Notes under the pieces: generated by a model | What the model was told of the DNA's origin: nothing | The model's input: the letters and a program-made list of their open reading frames with translations, nothing else | The model's database searches: none | Part shown: positions 8,586 through 16,498 of the stretch, one piece after another | Numbering within the stretch: the stretch's first letter is position 1 | Layout of the letters: each line of letters begins with the position of its first letter | Translations under genes and position numbers: made by a program | Source of the DNA: Novosphingobium sp. ERN07 | Lineage (GTDB): Bacteria; Pseudomonadota; Alphaproteobacteria; Sphingomonadales; Sphingomonadaceae | DNA length: 38,908 nucleotides | Direction of reading: 5' to 3' | Assembly (NCBI RefSeq): GCF_012641335.1 | Contig: NZ_JABAID010000026.1 | Location: 1 to 38,908, forward strand

Positions 8586-8783
8586 TCAGTCGGCAGGCAG
8601 AAAGACTGTAGCCTTGCCGTTTGCTTCGGAAGCGACGGTGGCGGCGGTCGGCTCGATCAGACCGAGACCGAGAGAAGTGTCTGCAAGGCGCAGCACGGCG
8701 CAAAGCAGCACCGCCGTCCACGCATTGCGGCGAAAGTGGCAAAGGCGCCGATGGCGCTCTGCGGAAAGGGTCAGGATGCTCAT
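8586..8783 (-). CDS. small putative membrane protein
   Basis: A 65-residue frame from an ATG at 8781-8783, four bases after the TAG of the DUF2244 gene. The N-terminus is basic (AERHRRLCHFRRNAW) and is followed by one likely hydrophobic helix (about 24-44). I do not recognise a family. Support is the tight spacing and the way it fills the gap before the TonB receptor start. It could be a chance frame; the ribosome site is weak. Confidence 0.4.
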   Translation of the reverse strand: MSILTLSAERHRRLCHFRRNAWTAVLLCAVLRLADTSLGLGLIEPTAATVASEANGKATVFLPAD

Positions 8784-8787
8784 GGCC

Positions 8788-9318
8788 CTAGCGCCCCCGT
8801 GTGCGGGCAAGCGCTTCGGCCACCAGAGGTGCAACTTTGCGGCGTTCATCGAGGCTGAGGCAGCGACCGAACTCGATAGCGCCGTCGCGCCCGCTCAGGA
8901 TCAGGCGCAAGTCCGAAGGGTTGCGGCTTTCTGTGGTGAGGCGCAGCCAATAGGCGGGAAGTTCGACCTGACTCCCGGCGCTGTCGCGGTGGCTGACGCG
9001 GCCATCGGCCAGTTCCAGCGTTTCGCTGGCAGGCCTCTGCGCGCTGTGACGGTCGAGCGCAAAGGTGAGCGCGGCCATTGCGCCGATTGAAAAGGCAGGC
9101 ACCAGCCAGTGGCCTTGCAGCGCAGGCCCGATGCTGGTGACCATGAACAGCAGGCCGATCACGGCAAAACACAGCCGCGCCTCGCGGGAGAGGTGCGAGC
9201 GGTTCTCGCGCATATGCAGGATCAGTGGTTGGCTATCGTCCGCTTGCGCGGCAACATCGGCAGTGCGGGCCTTCGTGGCCCAGGGCCGCCCGGCAGGACG
9301 GCATTGCAGTTCGTACAT
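8788..9318 (-). CDS. DUF2244 domain membrane protein
   Basis: A 176-residue protein. Residues about 35-60 give ENRSHLSREARLCFAVIG, then two adjacent transmembrane helices, then a cytoplasmic part ending in GRCLSLDERRKVAPLVAEAL. This layout (NRSLS-like entry, helical pair, terminal IGxxLxxxER motif) is that of DUF2244. Family knowledge: DUF2244 genes often accompany cytochrome c oxidase assembly genes in alphaproteobacteria, but the biochemical role is unknown. I chose the ATG at 9318 for its GGAG and for the family length; the frame opens 23 residues earlier. The neighbouring copper genes fit a link to heme-copper oxidases. Confidence 0.75.
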   Translation of the reverse strand: MYELQCRPAGRPWATKARTADVAAQADDSQPLILHMRENRSHLSREARLCFAVIGLLFMVTSIGPALQGHWLVPAFSIGAMAALTFALDRHSAQRPASETLELADGRVSHRDSAGSQVELPAYWLRLTTESRNPSDLRLILSGRDGAIEFGRCLSLDERRKVAPLVAEALARTRGR

Positions 9319-9425
9319 GAGAATGGCGCTCCGGGGTGGCCGGCGCGCATGGGAAGGCACGCGACGCCGACCGGTCCAACAAATCAATCAGCCAGCGGGC
9401 ACAGAGCCTGCAGGCGGGTGAAATG

Positions 9426-9836
9426 TCAGACAAGCGCCGGCGGTCCGCGCAGTGGCGGACGCAGGTGGAAGACCCGCTGTGGTGAGGGAATGGTGGCAGG
9501 CGCAAAGCCCAGCGCGATGATGAAAGCCAAAGCCAGCGCGAGTAAGGCCGGATCGGCTCCGCCAAGCGTCGCCATCGAAAGCGACGTAAAAGGGCATTCG
9601 CCCTTGGCCTTCTCGCCCATACTGCCGCCCTCGCTTTGGGCATCCTTCAGCGGCACGGCGATCTGCTTGACCGCGTGATTGCCGAAGGCATCGTCGCAGA
9701 TCTGGATGGTCAGAACCTTGGAGCTTTGACCGATCATGAACCCGGTCGGCACCGCGATCTTCATACACAGTGCCAGCGCCACCAGCACGAAGGCCAGTGT
9801 GCGGTGCTGCAGCAGGAAGGCGCGGAGCAGGGTCAT
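9426..9836 (-). CDS. DUF2946 family protein (copy 1)
   Basis: A 136-residue protein starting at the ATG at 9836. It has a hydrophobic N-terminal helix (LAFVLVALALCMKIAVPTGFM), an extracytoplasmic stretch with cysteines in QICDD and GECPFTS, and a second hydrophobic helix near residues 98-115 followed by a basic Pro-rich tail (LRPPLRGPP). The KxAVPxGFM motif and the late Cys-Pro/Ala-Phe motif are shared with the second copy in this window. DUF2946 proteins recur in copper-related loci. The gene precedes a DUF2244 gene, a small membrane-protein gene and a TonB receptor gene on the same strand. An FNR-like palindrome lies about 80 bp upstream. A longer frame to 9914 exists but lacks family support. 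Confidence 0.8.
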   Translation of the reverse strand: MTLLRAFLLQHRTLAFVLVALALCMKIAVPTGFMIGQSSKVLTIQICDDAFGNHAVKQIAVPLKDAQSEGGSMGEKAKGECPFTSLSMATLGGADPALLALALAFIIALGFAPATIPSPQRVFHLRPPLRGPPALV

Positions 9837-9913
9837 TACGGCGCGGCCATAATGCGGAGGAGACGGAATGTCATCATCGTGGTTTGCGCTGCCCGAAGGA
9901 ACAGGGTCCGACA

Positions 9914-9927
9914 CTGATCCAGATCAA
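9914..9927. promoter_or_regulatory. FNR/Anr-like box, one mismatch
   Basis: CTGATCCAGATCAA matches the FNR/FixK consensus TTGATNNNNATCAA at 9 of 10 defined bases. It lies 78-91 bp upstream of the first DUF2946 start, in the roughly 100-bp gap after the CopD-PCu(A)C gene, where a promoter for the downstream receptor unit could sit. Confidence 0.4.
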
Positions 9928-9935
9928 TCGTGCCA

Positions 9936-11162
9936 TCACATTTCACCATGATCATGTGTATCTCCCGGTCGTTCGCCGAGCGGGAGCACCATTATCGCAG
10001 CTTGAACATCTCCCGCTTTTTCAAAAGTCAGCGTCAAGGGGATGACGTCACCAGCGACGAACGGTGCGTAAAGACCACTGAACATCAGATGGCGCGAGCC
10101 CGGTGCCAAGGTTACACTTGCTCCAGCTGCAATCGGCAAGTTCGGCAAATTGCGCATCCGGGCGATAAGTCCATCGCTGATAGAGGTGTGAAGCGTGACC
10201 TGCTCTGCCCAAGGGCTGCTGACGGAGCGCAATGTGTCATCGGCAATCTGATTGTTGGTGATCACCATGTACGCTGCTCCCGTGCGTGCTCCGCCCAGCA
10301 TTGCCGGTGCCCAAGCATCGACGATGGCAATTGGCGCTGCGGCATTTGGTCCGGCGCGATGGTCGTGTGGGGACTGGTAGGTCGTGAGCCACGATGTTGT
10401 GCCGATCAGGGCCGCGAAGAGGACCATTTCCAGCGCGATGGCGCGACGAAGCCAGGAGCGTGCGTCGGCCTGCACGGCCAGTCGTGGGGTAAGCGACAGC
10501 TTGTTGACGGATGCCAACGCAAGCAGGCCCAGCAACAGAGCGGACTTGACCAACAGGCCACGCTGATAGTCACTGGCAGGATCAAACCTGAAATTTGCAA
10601 GAATGGCCGACAGGGTGAGTGCTGCTGCCACAAGCAGCGCGACGACGACAATCGCTTGCCGACTGAATCGCGCGGCGAGTTCACCGAGTTCGGTCGCCCC
10701 GCGGCGGTGACTGGCCAGCAACAGCACACACAAGCCACCGAACCACCACGTTACGCACACGACATGGAGCATGACCAGCGCAGCGGCGAGCGAACCGTTC
10801 GATGGAGCGTGGCCGACGATGCCGAACGCTGCGACGACCATGATCGCGCCGGGCAGAGCCAGTTTGCCCCTGACCAAAGCTGCTAACCACAGTCCGCCTG
10901 CAAACTGCAGGCTGAGGGCAACGCCCAGTGGCGACAGGAAAATCGCTTCCATCGATACTACATCGGCCTGTCCGCCAAGACGCAGCAGGAACAACCATGC
11001 CGCGCTAGCGGCGGTCATGGCCAGCGCGACGCCAGCCGACCACACAAGGTTTGGCGCACTGGGCACGTTGCGCAGCGTCGCCGCGGCCAGCACCGGCCCC
11101 GCCGCGATCAACGTGGCGGCATAGCCAAGGCCTTTCAGTACAGCGGCGGTGGCTTCCAGCAT
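9936..11162 (-). CDS. CopD membrane protein fused to a PCu(A)C copper chaperone
   Basis: A 408-residue fusion. Residues 1-265 form a CopD-type membrane domain with about eight hydrophobic helices (FGIVGHAPSNG, LHVVCVTWWFGGL, and other His/Trp positions). Residues 275-400 form a PCu(A)C periplasmic chaperone domain with the full copper signature H-x10-M-x21-H-x-M at H325, M336, H358 and M360. The C-terminus is His-rich (DTHDHGEM). Family knowledge: CopD works with CopC in copper transport across the inner membrane, and PCu(A)C delivers Cu(I) to oxidases. One base separates it from the copC stop. The fusion implies direct hand-over between chaperone and transporter; the direction of copper flow is not shown. 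Confidence 0.92.
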   Translation of the reverse strand: MLEATAAVLKGLGYAATLIAAGPVLAAATLRNVPSAPNLVWSAGVALAMTAASAAWLFLLRLGGQADVVSMEAIFLSPLGVALSLQFAGGLWLAALVRGKLALPGAIMVVAAFGIVGHAPSNGSLAAALVMLHVVCVTWWFGGLCVLLLASHRRGATELGELAARFSRQAIVVVALLVAAALTLSAILANFRFDPASDYQRGLLVKSALLLGLLALASVNKLSLTPRLAVQADARSWLRRAIALEMVLFAALIGTTSWLTTYQSPHDHRAGPNAAAPIAIVDAWAPAMLGGARTGAAYMVITNNQIADDTLRSVSSPWAEQVTLHTSISDGLIARMRNLPNLPIAAGASVTLAPGSRHLMFSGLYAPFVAGDVIPLTLTFEKAGDVQAAIMVLPLGERPGDTHDHGEM

Positions 11163-11163
11163 A

Positions 11164-11520
11164 TCAGGACCGGGGTGGGCGTATGACGATGATCAGGCTG
11201 CCTTCCACGACATGGCCGTCCTGCGATAGCGCCCGCCAGCGCACTTCGTTGCGTCCGCGCACCAGAACCGGCTTGGGGGAAGTGAACGTCCGCCCCTTGG
11301 TACGCGGAGCAAAAGGTAGTCTACGTTCGCCCGATGCGTTGACGAGCGTGAGCGAGGTCAACGTTGCCGGTTCGAGAAAGGTCAGCGTCAGCGCTGGCGG
11401 CGATTGTTCGAGCACGCTGCCGCTGGCCGGGCCGGAACTGCGCAGGGCAGTGTGTGCGGCCAAGCTTGTCGGCACGGTGAGCAAAGCGATGGCAAGCGTC
11501 GCTTTGAACAGTCTGCTCAT
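11164..11520 (-). CDS. copC: periplasmic copper-binding protein CopC
   Basis: A 118-residue protein with a signal peptide predicted to be cut at SLAA|HTAL, which exposes H23 as the N-terminal residue. With D101 and H103 (SQDGHVV) this reproduces the Cu(II) site of CopC proteins. The Met-rich Cu(I) site of Pseudomonas CopC is absent, so it appears to be the Cu(II)-only class. Its ATG overlaps the stop of the di-heme enzyme gene (ATGA), and the CopD fusion follows after one base, so the three are coupled. It is expected to carry copper in the periplasm for CopD. Confidence 0.93.
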   Translation of the reverse strand: MSRLFKATLAIALLTVPTSLAAHTALRSSGPASGSVLEQSPPALTLTFLEPATLTSLTLVNASGERRLPFAPRTKGRTFTSPKPVLVRGRNEVRWRALSQDGHVVEGSLIIVIRPPRS

Positions 11521-12707
11521 TTCGCGTTGTCCTTTTCAAGCCAAGGGTTGGAAAAGCGCGGATCGCGCAGCACCTGATCATCGGTCAGCGTATTCAGAAA
11601 GGCCAGCAGATCCGCGCGCTCCTCTGCCGAGAGCGCAAAGCCGGGCAGAAAGGAACTCTTGAGCGGATTGGTGCGGCCAACCCCGGTATGCGCCCCTTTT
11701 GCAATGGTGCGCCCGCCAGCCGCATAGTGATCGATCACCTCGTCCAGCGTGGCTATGGACCCATCGTGCATATAGGGTCCGGTGACAGCCACGTTACGCA
11801 GGCTGGGCGCGCGGAAGCGGCCCATGTCTTCAGCACGTCCGGTAATCTCCATGATCCCGGTGTTATCCGCAGGATAGGCGCCCTTGCCATCAAGATTATA
11901 CAGGCCGGTGTTGTGAAAAGCGATCTCGCCCGTCTTGTTGCGTTCGTGCAGCACGGTATCGGCGAAGTTCAGGCCATTGTGGCAATGATGGCATTCGAGC
12001 CGTTCGGAAAAGAACAGCGCCTCTCCCCGGATGGCGGCGTCCGACACAGCATCGACATCGCCCTCATAGCGATAGCGATCATAGGGTGATCGCACCGATA
12101 TGATCGAGCGCTGGAAGGCAGACAAGGCCCGCACCACCGTTGCCAACGAAATCTCGCCATTGGCTTCGGGAAATGCTTCGGCAAATAGCTTGCGGTAGAT
12201 CGGCTCGGCGGCAAGGTGCTTCACCATCTGTGCTTCCTTGCCCGCAAGGCCCAGCTCGACCGGCTCCTGCCCGATCAGCGGGACCAACGCCTGCTGTTCC
12301 AGATGCCGCAAAAGCGGATTGGCCCAGGTGAGCACGGGGAAATAGGCGACATTGACAAGGGTCATCGAATTGCGCGGCGTCTGCTGGCCGGTCACACCCT
12401 CCGACACAGCCCTACCATCCGTAAAGGCGCGCTCCTGCAGATGGCAGCTTTCGCAGGACATTGAACCATCGGCGGACAGGCGCGTGTCATAGAAAAGGTG
12501 CCGGCCGAGTTCGACTTTGGCTAGCGTGGTGGGGTTCGCCGCCGGTTCGAGAGGCTTGGGGGCCCAAGCAGGCAAGCCAAAGTCGAACCGGCTGGACACC
12601 AGCGCGTCAATCGGCTGGAGGCCTGCCGCATTCTGTTGAGCGTGCAAGACGCTGGCGCAGGCAAGGCCCGCCGCCAGCAGCAATGCCCATGTTGACGCGC
12701 GCTTCAC
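11517..12707 (-). CDS. mbnH: MbnH-like di-heme enzyme (MauG/cytochrome c peroxidase superfamily)
   Basis: A 396-residue periplasmic di-heme protein starting at a GTG at 12707 with GGAG seven bases upstream; it begins VKRASTWALLLAAGL, a signal peptide cut near LHAQ. Heme c sites are C85-x2-C88-H89 (CESCH) and C239-x2-C242-H243 (CHHCH). Other family marks are RNSMTLVNV, NTGLYNLDG and FRAPSLRNVAVTGPYMHDG. It belongs to the MXAN_0977 type of di-heme enzymes that accompany MbnP. Established knowledge: MbnH converts a tryptophan of MbnP to kynurenine, creating a copper site. An ATG at 12770 would overlap mbnP by about 60 bases, so the GTG is preferred. Coupled to copC by ATGA. Confidence 0.9.
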   Translation of the reverse strand: MKRASTWALLLAAGLACASVLHAQQNAAGLQPIDALVSSRFDFGLPAWAPKPLEPAANPTTLAKVELGRHLFYDTRLSADGSMSCESCHLQERAFTDGRAVSEGVTGQQTPRNSMTLVNVAYFPVLTWANPLLRHLEQQALVPLIGQEPVELGLAGKEAQMVKHLAAEPIYRKLFAEAFPEANGEISLATVVRALSAFQRSIISVRSPYDRYRYEGDVDAVSDAAIRGEALFFSERLECHHCHNGLNFADTVLHERNKTGEIAFHNTGLYNLDGKGAYPADNTGIMEITGRAEDMGRFRAPSLRNVAVTGPYMHDGSIATLDEVIDHYAAGGRTIAKGAHTGVGRTNPLKSSFLPGFALSAEERADLLAFLNTLTDDQVLRDPRFSNPWLEKDNAK

Positions 12708-12711
12708 CGGC

Positions 12712-13563
12712 CTACTCCGCGCTGACCCATTTTTGCCCGGCAGATGGCTTTCCATCGAAAGGCAGCCCAAGCCGGTCCATCACAGCCACGCAATCGGCAT
12801 CACCGGGGAAGGACATGCAACCCGAAGCAGACTTGGGCGCGTTCACGGTGATGTCCGTCGCGGCAAGCAATGCGCCAATATCAAGCACGACCTTCGTCTT
12901 CGCAGGATCGAAGCCGGCAAGGCGGTACTGTGGCCGGTTGGGATTGGCGCAGGGCGCGCTCGGCGCGGTCATCGGCGATCCTTCGCCGCAGTTCGTGCTG
13001 CCCAGATGGATGGAAAAGCCGGTTGCGGCATTGGGTCCGCCGCTGCCGCCGCTGGTTTCCATGTCTACTCCGGTAAACTTGTAGCCGATCCGCCAAGGCC
13101 AGGTCATCGCCGTGACGTTCAGCGGCGCGGCGGCCAGTGTGGGATCCTGATGGTTGACCATTTGCGGAACACCGATGTCGAACACGAGACCGCGATAGGT
13201 TCCGTCAGGGACCGTGCCGCGCACGACCATGTTGGTGCCCGCATTGCCATTGCAGTTACCGGTGGCATCTTCGAAATCGAGCAGGGTGACGAGATCGCTC
13301 TGCCACTGGTCATCGGGCGTCAGCGTAACAGGCACTTCTGCGCCCTTCGTATCGATCAGCTTCACCGCCGACACGTAGAACCGGATATCCTGAAACCGCA
13401 GCCCGGCCTTGGCCGTGCCGACATTGGCATAAGCCTGTCCGCAGCGCGCAGGCTCATTCCCAACGCGAGCATCGAAACGGATTTCAACGGGTTGTGCAGC
13501 CTGAACTGGCGAAGCGAACGCGACCGCGGCCAAAGCGGCAGTCTGGATCAGAATGTGGCGCAT
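12712..13563 (-). CDS. mbnP: MbnP-like copper-binding protein (metallo-mystery pair)
   Basis: A 283-residue exported protein from the ATG at 13563 (signal cut near PVQAA|QP). It shows the metallo-mystery-pair features: FDARVGNEPARCG near the start, LRFQDIRFYVSAVKL, LDFEDATGNC, MTWPWRIGYKF, FSIHLGSTNC and a C-terminal pair CMSFPGDADC. Six cysteines (41, 104, 192, 205, 249, 258) can form disulfides. Tryptophans at 87, 155, 157 and 279 are candidates for oxidation by MbnH; W155 or W157 in the conserved TWPW stretch is the natural suspect, but I cannot assign it. The mbnH gene begins within 4 bases of the stop. It lies in a copper operon without methanobactin biosynthesis genes. Confidence 0.9.
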   Translation of the reverse strand: MRHILIQTAALAAVAFASPVQAAQPVEIRFDARVGNEPARCGQAYANVGTAKAGLRFQDIRFYVSAVKLIDTKGAEVPVTLTPDDQWQSDLVTLLDFEDATGNCNGNAGTNMVVRGTVPDGTYRGLVFDIGVPQMVNHQDPTLAAAPLNVTAMTWPWRIGYKFTGVDMETSGGSGGPNAATGFSIHLGSTNCGEGSPMTAPSAPCANPNRPQYRLAGFDPAKTKVVLDIGALLAATDITVNAPKSASGCMSFPGDADCVAVMDRLGLPFDGKPSAGQKWVSAE

Positions 13564-13601
13564 GATGTGGTTCCTTGGTGTCAGTTTGCTGTGTGGGAAT
13601 G

Positions 13602-14321
13602 TCAGTTGCCAGTCTTCGCGATGGCATCGGCAAATCGGGTGGAGACGCGGTTCCAGTTCACCACTTGCCACCAGCCATCAAGGTAGTCGGCGCGGCGGTT
13701 CTGATACTTCAGGTAATAGGCATGTTCCCAAACGTCGTTGCCCAGGATCGGGGTGCCTTTCATCTCCGCAACGTCCATGAGCGGATTGTCCTGATTGGGT
13801 GTCGAGGTGATCGCCAGCTTTCCATCGCGCTTTACGATCAGCCAGACCCAGCCCGAACCAAATCGGCCCGTCCCGGCTGCGCGGAAGGCAGCCTTGAACT
13901 GGTCGAGCGAACCAAAGTCGCGCTCGATTGCGGCCTTCAGCGTAGGCGACGGGTGTCCGGCTTCGAGCGGCGGCGCCATCGTTTGCCAGAAAAAGCTGTG
14001 ATTCCAGTGCCCACCGGCATTGTTGCGGATGACCGGCGGCAGTGTGCCTGCCATCGCAACGATCTGGGCCAGCGCTTTGGCCGCAAGCGCTGGCGTTTCA
14101 TTCACCGCCTTGTTCAGCGCATCGACATAGGCCTTGTGGTGCCGGTCATGGTGGATCGTCATCGTCTGCGCATCAATGGCCGGTTCCAGCGCACCTGCCG
14201 CATAGGGCAAGTCAGGCAGACTAAAAGCGGAACTTTGAGGAGCAGTGATATTCGCCGTTTGTGCGCAGACACCCACTGGAATGGATGCTGCGACGATGGT
14301 GAGAAGGGCAAGATTACGCAT
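13602..14321 (-). CDS. sodA: exported Mn-type superoxide dismutase
   Basis: A 239-residue Fe/Mn-family superoxide dismutase with a signal peptide (MRNLALLTIVAASIPVGVCAQ), so it acts in the periplasm. Metal ligands are visible as His in TIHHDRHH, His in GGHWNHSFFW, and Asp and His in DVWEHAYYLKY. The GGHxNH segment together with Gln in NQDNPLM points to the manganese pattern; cambialistic use cannot be excluded. AGGAG stands nine bases before the ATG at 14321. It lies between a TonB receptor gene and mbnP with gaps under 40 bases. Copper-linked superoxide stress, or supply of peroxide to the di-heme enzyme, are possible reasons; neither is shown. Confidence 0.93.
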   Translation of the reverse strand: MRNLALLTIVAASIPVGVCAQTANITAPQSSAFSLPDLPYAAGALEPAIDAQTMTIHHDRHHKAYVDALNKAVNETPALAAKALAQIVAMAGTLPPVIRNNAGGHWNHSFFWQTMAPPLEAGHPSPTLKAAIERDFGSLDQFKAAFRAAGTGRFGSGWVWLIVKRDGKLAITSTPNQDNPLMDVAEMKGTPILGNDVWEHAYYLKYQNRRADYLDGWWQVVNWNRVSTRFADAIAKTGN

Positions 14322-14347
14322 CGGTGATCTCCTTGAAGCGGCGAACC

Positions 14348-16498
14348 TCAGAACTTTCGGGTGAAGGAAACTTCGACGCTGCGCGGCGCGCCCACGAAGA
14401 CGAGGCCGGAGGCATAACCCGACCAGTCGGCATAGAATTCGTCGGTCAGATTGCGCCCTCGCAGCGTGAGCGTGCCGAAGGGCGCATTCCACGAAACGGC
14501 AGCGTCAAACGTGGTGAAGGCGTTGACCTTCGTGACGTTTGCCGTCTCGGTATAGAAATCGCCGTTGTGCCGCACGCTGCCGACCAGCGTGATCGGCAGC
14601 GCCTTGGGAGCCCAGGTAACGACTAGATCGGCAAGCTGCTCGGGCACGTTTTGTGGCCGGTTGCCCTTACGGTTCAGGCCGCCCGCCTCGATCAGTTCGA
14701 GGTATTCGGCGTCGAGCAGGGTTCCGCTGGCCGTCACATTGAGTTCGGGCGTGACCGGCAAGTTGAGCGACATCTCAACCCCGCGCGAGCGCAACTTGCC
14801 GCCCTGGAATACGACCGCAGGATTGGTCGGGTCGCGCGTCAGGATGTCGTTCTGCTGGACGTTGTAGACCGAAGCTGTCAGTTCCACGCCGGTTCCGGTC
14901 AGCGAGGACTTGATCCCCGCCTCATAAGAGTGGCCGGTCGTCAGCTTGTAGCTGGCATTGGTTGCGCTGAGGAACAGCAGGCCGCTGACCGGTGTGACGG
15001 CATAAGTGTATTGCGCGAAGAGCTGTGTCTTGGGAGTTACGCTGTAGACCGTGCCCACGCGCCACGAGATCGGGTGATAGTCCTGCCCATACGTCTGGAC
15101 CGCGCCGCTGGTGACATTGAGCACGCGGCGATCAAGCCTGACATCGTCATAGCGGATGCCGCCGACCACCAGCCATTCATCGGTCAGGTTGAGCGCGTCT
15201 TCGGCAAAGAAGGCCAGCGCATCCACGTTTGCGGTCACGTCCTGACGGGTGCCGAAATTGGCAGGCGTGTCAGCGGGAAACGTTCCGCGAACAGGATTGA
15301 ACGGATCGAGCGCTGTACCCGTGCCGAAACGGCGCACGGTAAAGAAGTCGGTTTCGCCATATTCCGCCCCGATGGTCAGGCGATTACGCAGACCTGCAAT
15401 CTGGCCGTCGAAAGCAAGATGCAGGCGCTGGTTCCAGTACTGGTGATCGTGGCTGATGAAGGTCGCGCCGCGCCCGATCAGTCCGGTAGTGGTATTGAAG
15501 GCGTATTCATCTCCCGCGCGGTAATCGCGGAAGCTGTCATACCAGCTAGTGTCGCTGACAATCTTCAGCGTGTCCGTCAGTTCGTATTCGGCGCGAGCGC
15601 GCAGCCATGTGGTGTTCGAGCTGTCCTTCCCGTCGGTATAGTTGAAGTTGGTCCGGCGCATTGCCTTGTCGAGCACGAGGCCCGAGCTGCCCGAAACTGC
15701 TGACGAGGGATCACGCGCCACCGCGCGCGAAACCACGGGCGTCCCGTAATAGGCAGTCTTGAAGCGGTCGGCGAAGTGATCGACCGAAACGACGAGCGAG
15801 AAGCGTTCCGCTGGGCGATAAAGCAGCGAACCGGTGGCGGCGAACGTCTGGCTGTCGGTATCGTCAACCCAGCCGGACGAGCGCGAATAGGATACATCGC
15901 CGCGCATGGCCACCGTTTCGCCCAGCGGCAGGTTCACGTCGGCGGCAAGGCGTGCCGTATCAAAGCTGCCATAACTTGCCAGAACTTCCCCGCTTGTCGC
16001 GTCAAGGTTTGCGCGGCGCGGCACGAAGTTGATCGCGCCCGCCAGCGCGCCCTCGCCCGATGTCACCGAGGCTGGCCCCTTGATGACCTCGATCCGTTCG
16101 AATGACCAAGCATCCCAATTGCGCAGGCCTACATCGGAATTGGCCATGCGAACGCCGTCGTAGAGGTAGTTTACGGCACGGTGGAACCCGCGCATCGAGA
16201 CTGATCCGATTGATCCCGGAAGATTTCCCGATGATACCCCCGGCGCGGCGTTCATTGCTTCGATGGCGGAGCGGACGCCCTGGATCTGGAAGTCCTGCTG
16301 GGTGACGATATCAACCACGGCAGGCGTTTCGCGGATGGTCAGGCCAAGTCGGCCTGAAACGTCGCTGGCCTGCTCGAGCTTTTGCCCGGTGACGACGATG
16401 GCTTCGCGCGCGCGGCGCTGTGTCGCATCCTCGGCTTCGTCGGCAAACGCGGGCGAAGCGATGAGGCAGGCGGCGATGGCAATAAACGATGACTTCAC
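14348..16498 (-). CDS. TonB-dependent receptor in the copper operon
   Basis: A 716-residue outer-membrane receptor starting at a GTG at 16498. This start is supported by AGGGAA upstream, a signal peptide (VKSSFIAIAACLIASPAFA) and a GTGA overlap with the stop of the PepSY gene. The plug (about 30-150) has VDIVTQQDFQIQGVRS, SMRGFHRAVNYLYDGVR, and FERIEVIKGPASVTSGEGAL; the barrel ends with VEVSFTRKF. Its class is siderophore/catecholate-like. Coupling to a PepSY membrane protein and position upstream of SOD, MbnP/MbnH and CopC/CopD suggest import of a copper or iron chelate. Sequence does not identify the ligand. Confidence 0.93.
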   Translation of the reverse strand: MKSSFIAIAACLIASPAFADEAEDATQRRAREAIVVTGQKLEQASDVSGRLGLTIRETPAVVDIVTQQDFQIQGVRSAIEAMNAAPGVSSGNLPGSIGSVSMRGFHRAVNYLYDGVRMANSDVGLRNWDAWSFERIEVIKGPASVTSGEGALAGAINFVPRRANLDATSGEVLASYGSFDTARLAADVNLPLGETVAMRGDVSYSRSSGWVDDTDSQTFAATGSLLYRPAERFSLVVSVDHFADRFKTAYYGTPVVSRAVARDPSSAVSGSSGLVLDKAMRRTNFNYTDGKDSSNTTWLRARAEYELTDTLKIVSDTSWYDSFRDYRAGDEYAFNTTTGLIGRGATFISHDHQYWNQRLHLAFDGQIAGLRNRLTIGAEYGETDFFTVRRFGTGTALDPFNPVRGTFPADTPANFGTRQDVTANVDALAFFAEDALNLTDEWLVVGGIRYDDVRLDRRVLNVTSGAVQTYGQDYHPISWRVGTVYSVTPKTQLFAQYTYAVTPVSGLLFLSATNASYKLTTGHSYEAGIKSSLTGTGVELTASVYNVQQNDILTRDPTNPAVVFQGGKLRSRGVEMSLNLPVTPELNVTASGTLLDAEYLELIEAGGLNRKGNRPQNVPEQLADLVVTWAPKALPITLVGSVRHNGDFYTETANVTKVNAFTTFDAAVSWNAPFGTLTLRGRNLTDEFYADWSGYASGLVFVGAPRSVEVSFTRKF

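Noticed and set aside
12708..12770. Upstream ATG start for the di-heme enzyme
   Set aside because: It would overlap mbnP by about 60 bases and hide the signal peptide; the GTG at 12707 has a good ribosome site.
11517..13563. Methanobactin biosynthesis locus
   Set aside because: No mbnA precursor, mbnB or mbnC gene is seen; only the MbnP/MbnH pair is present.
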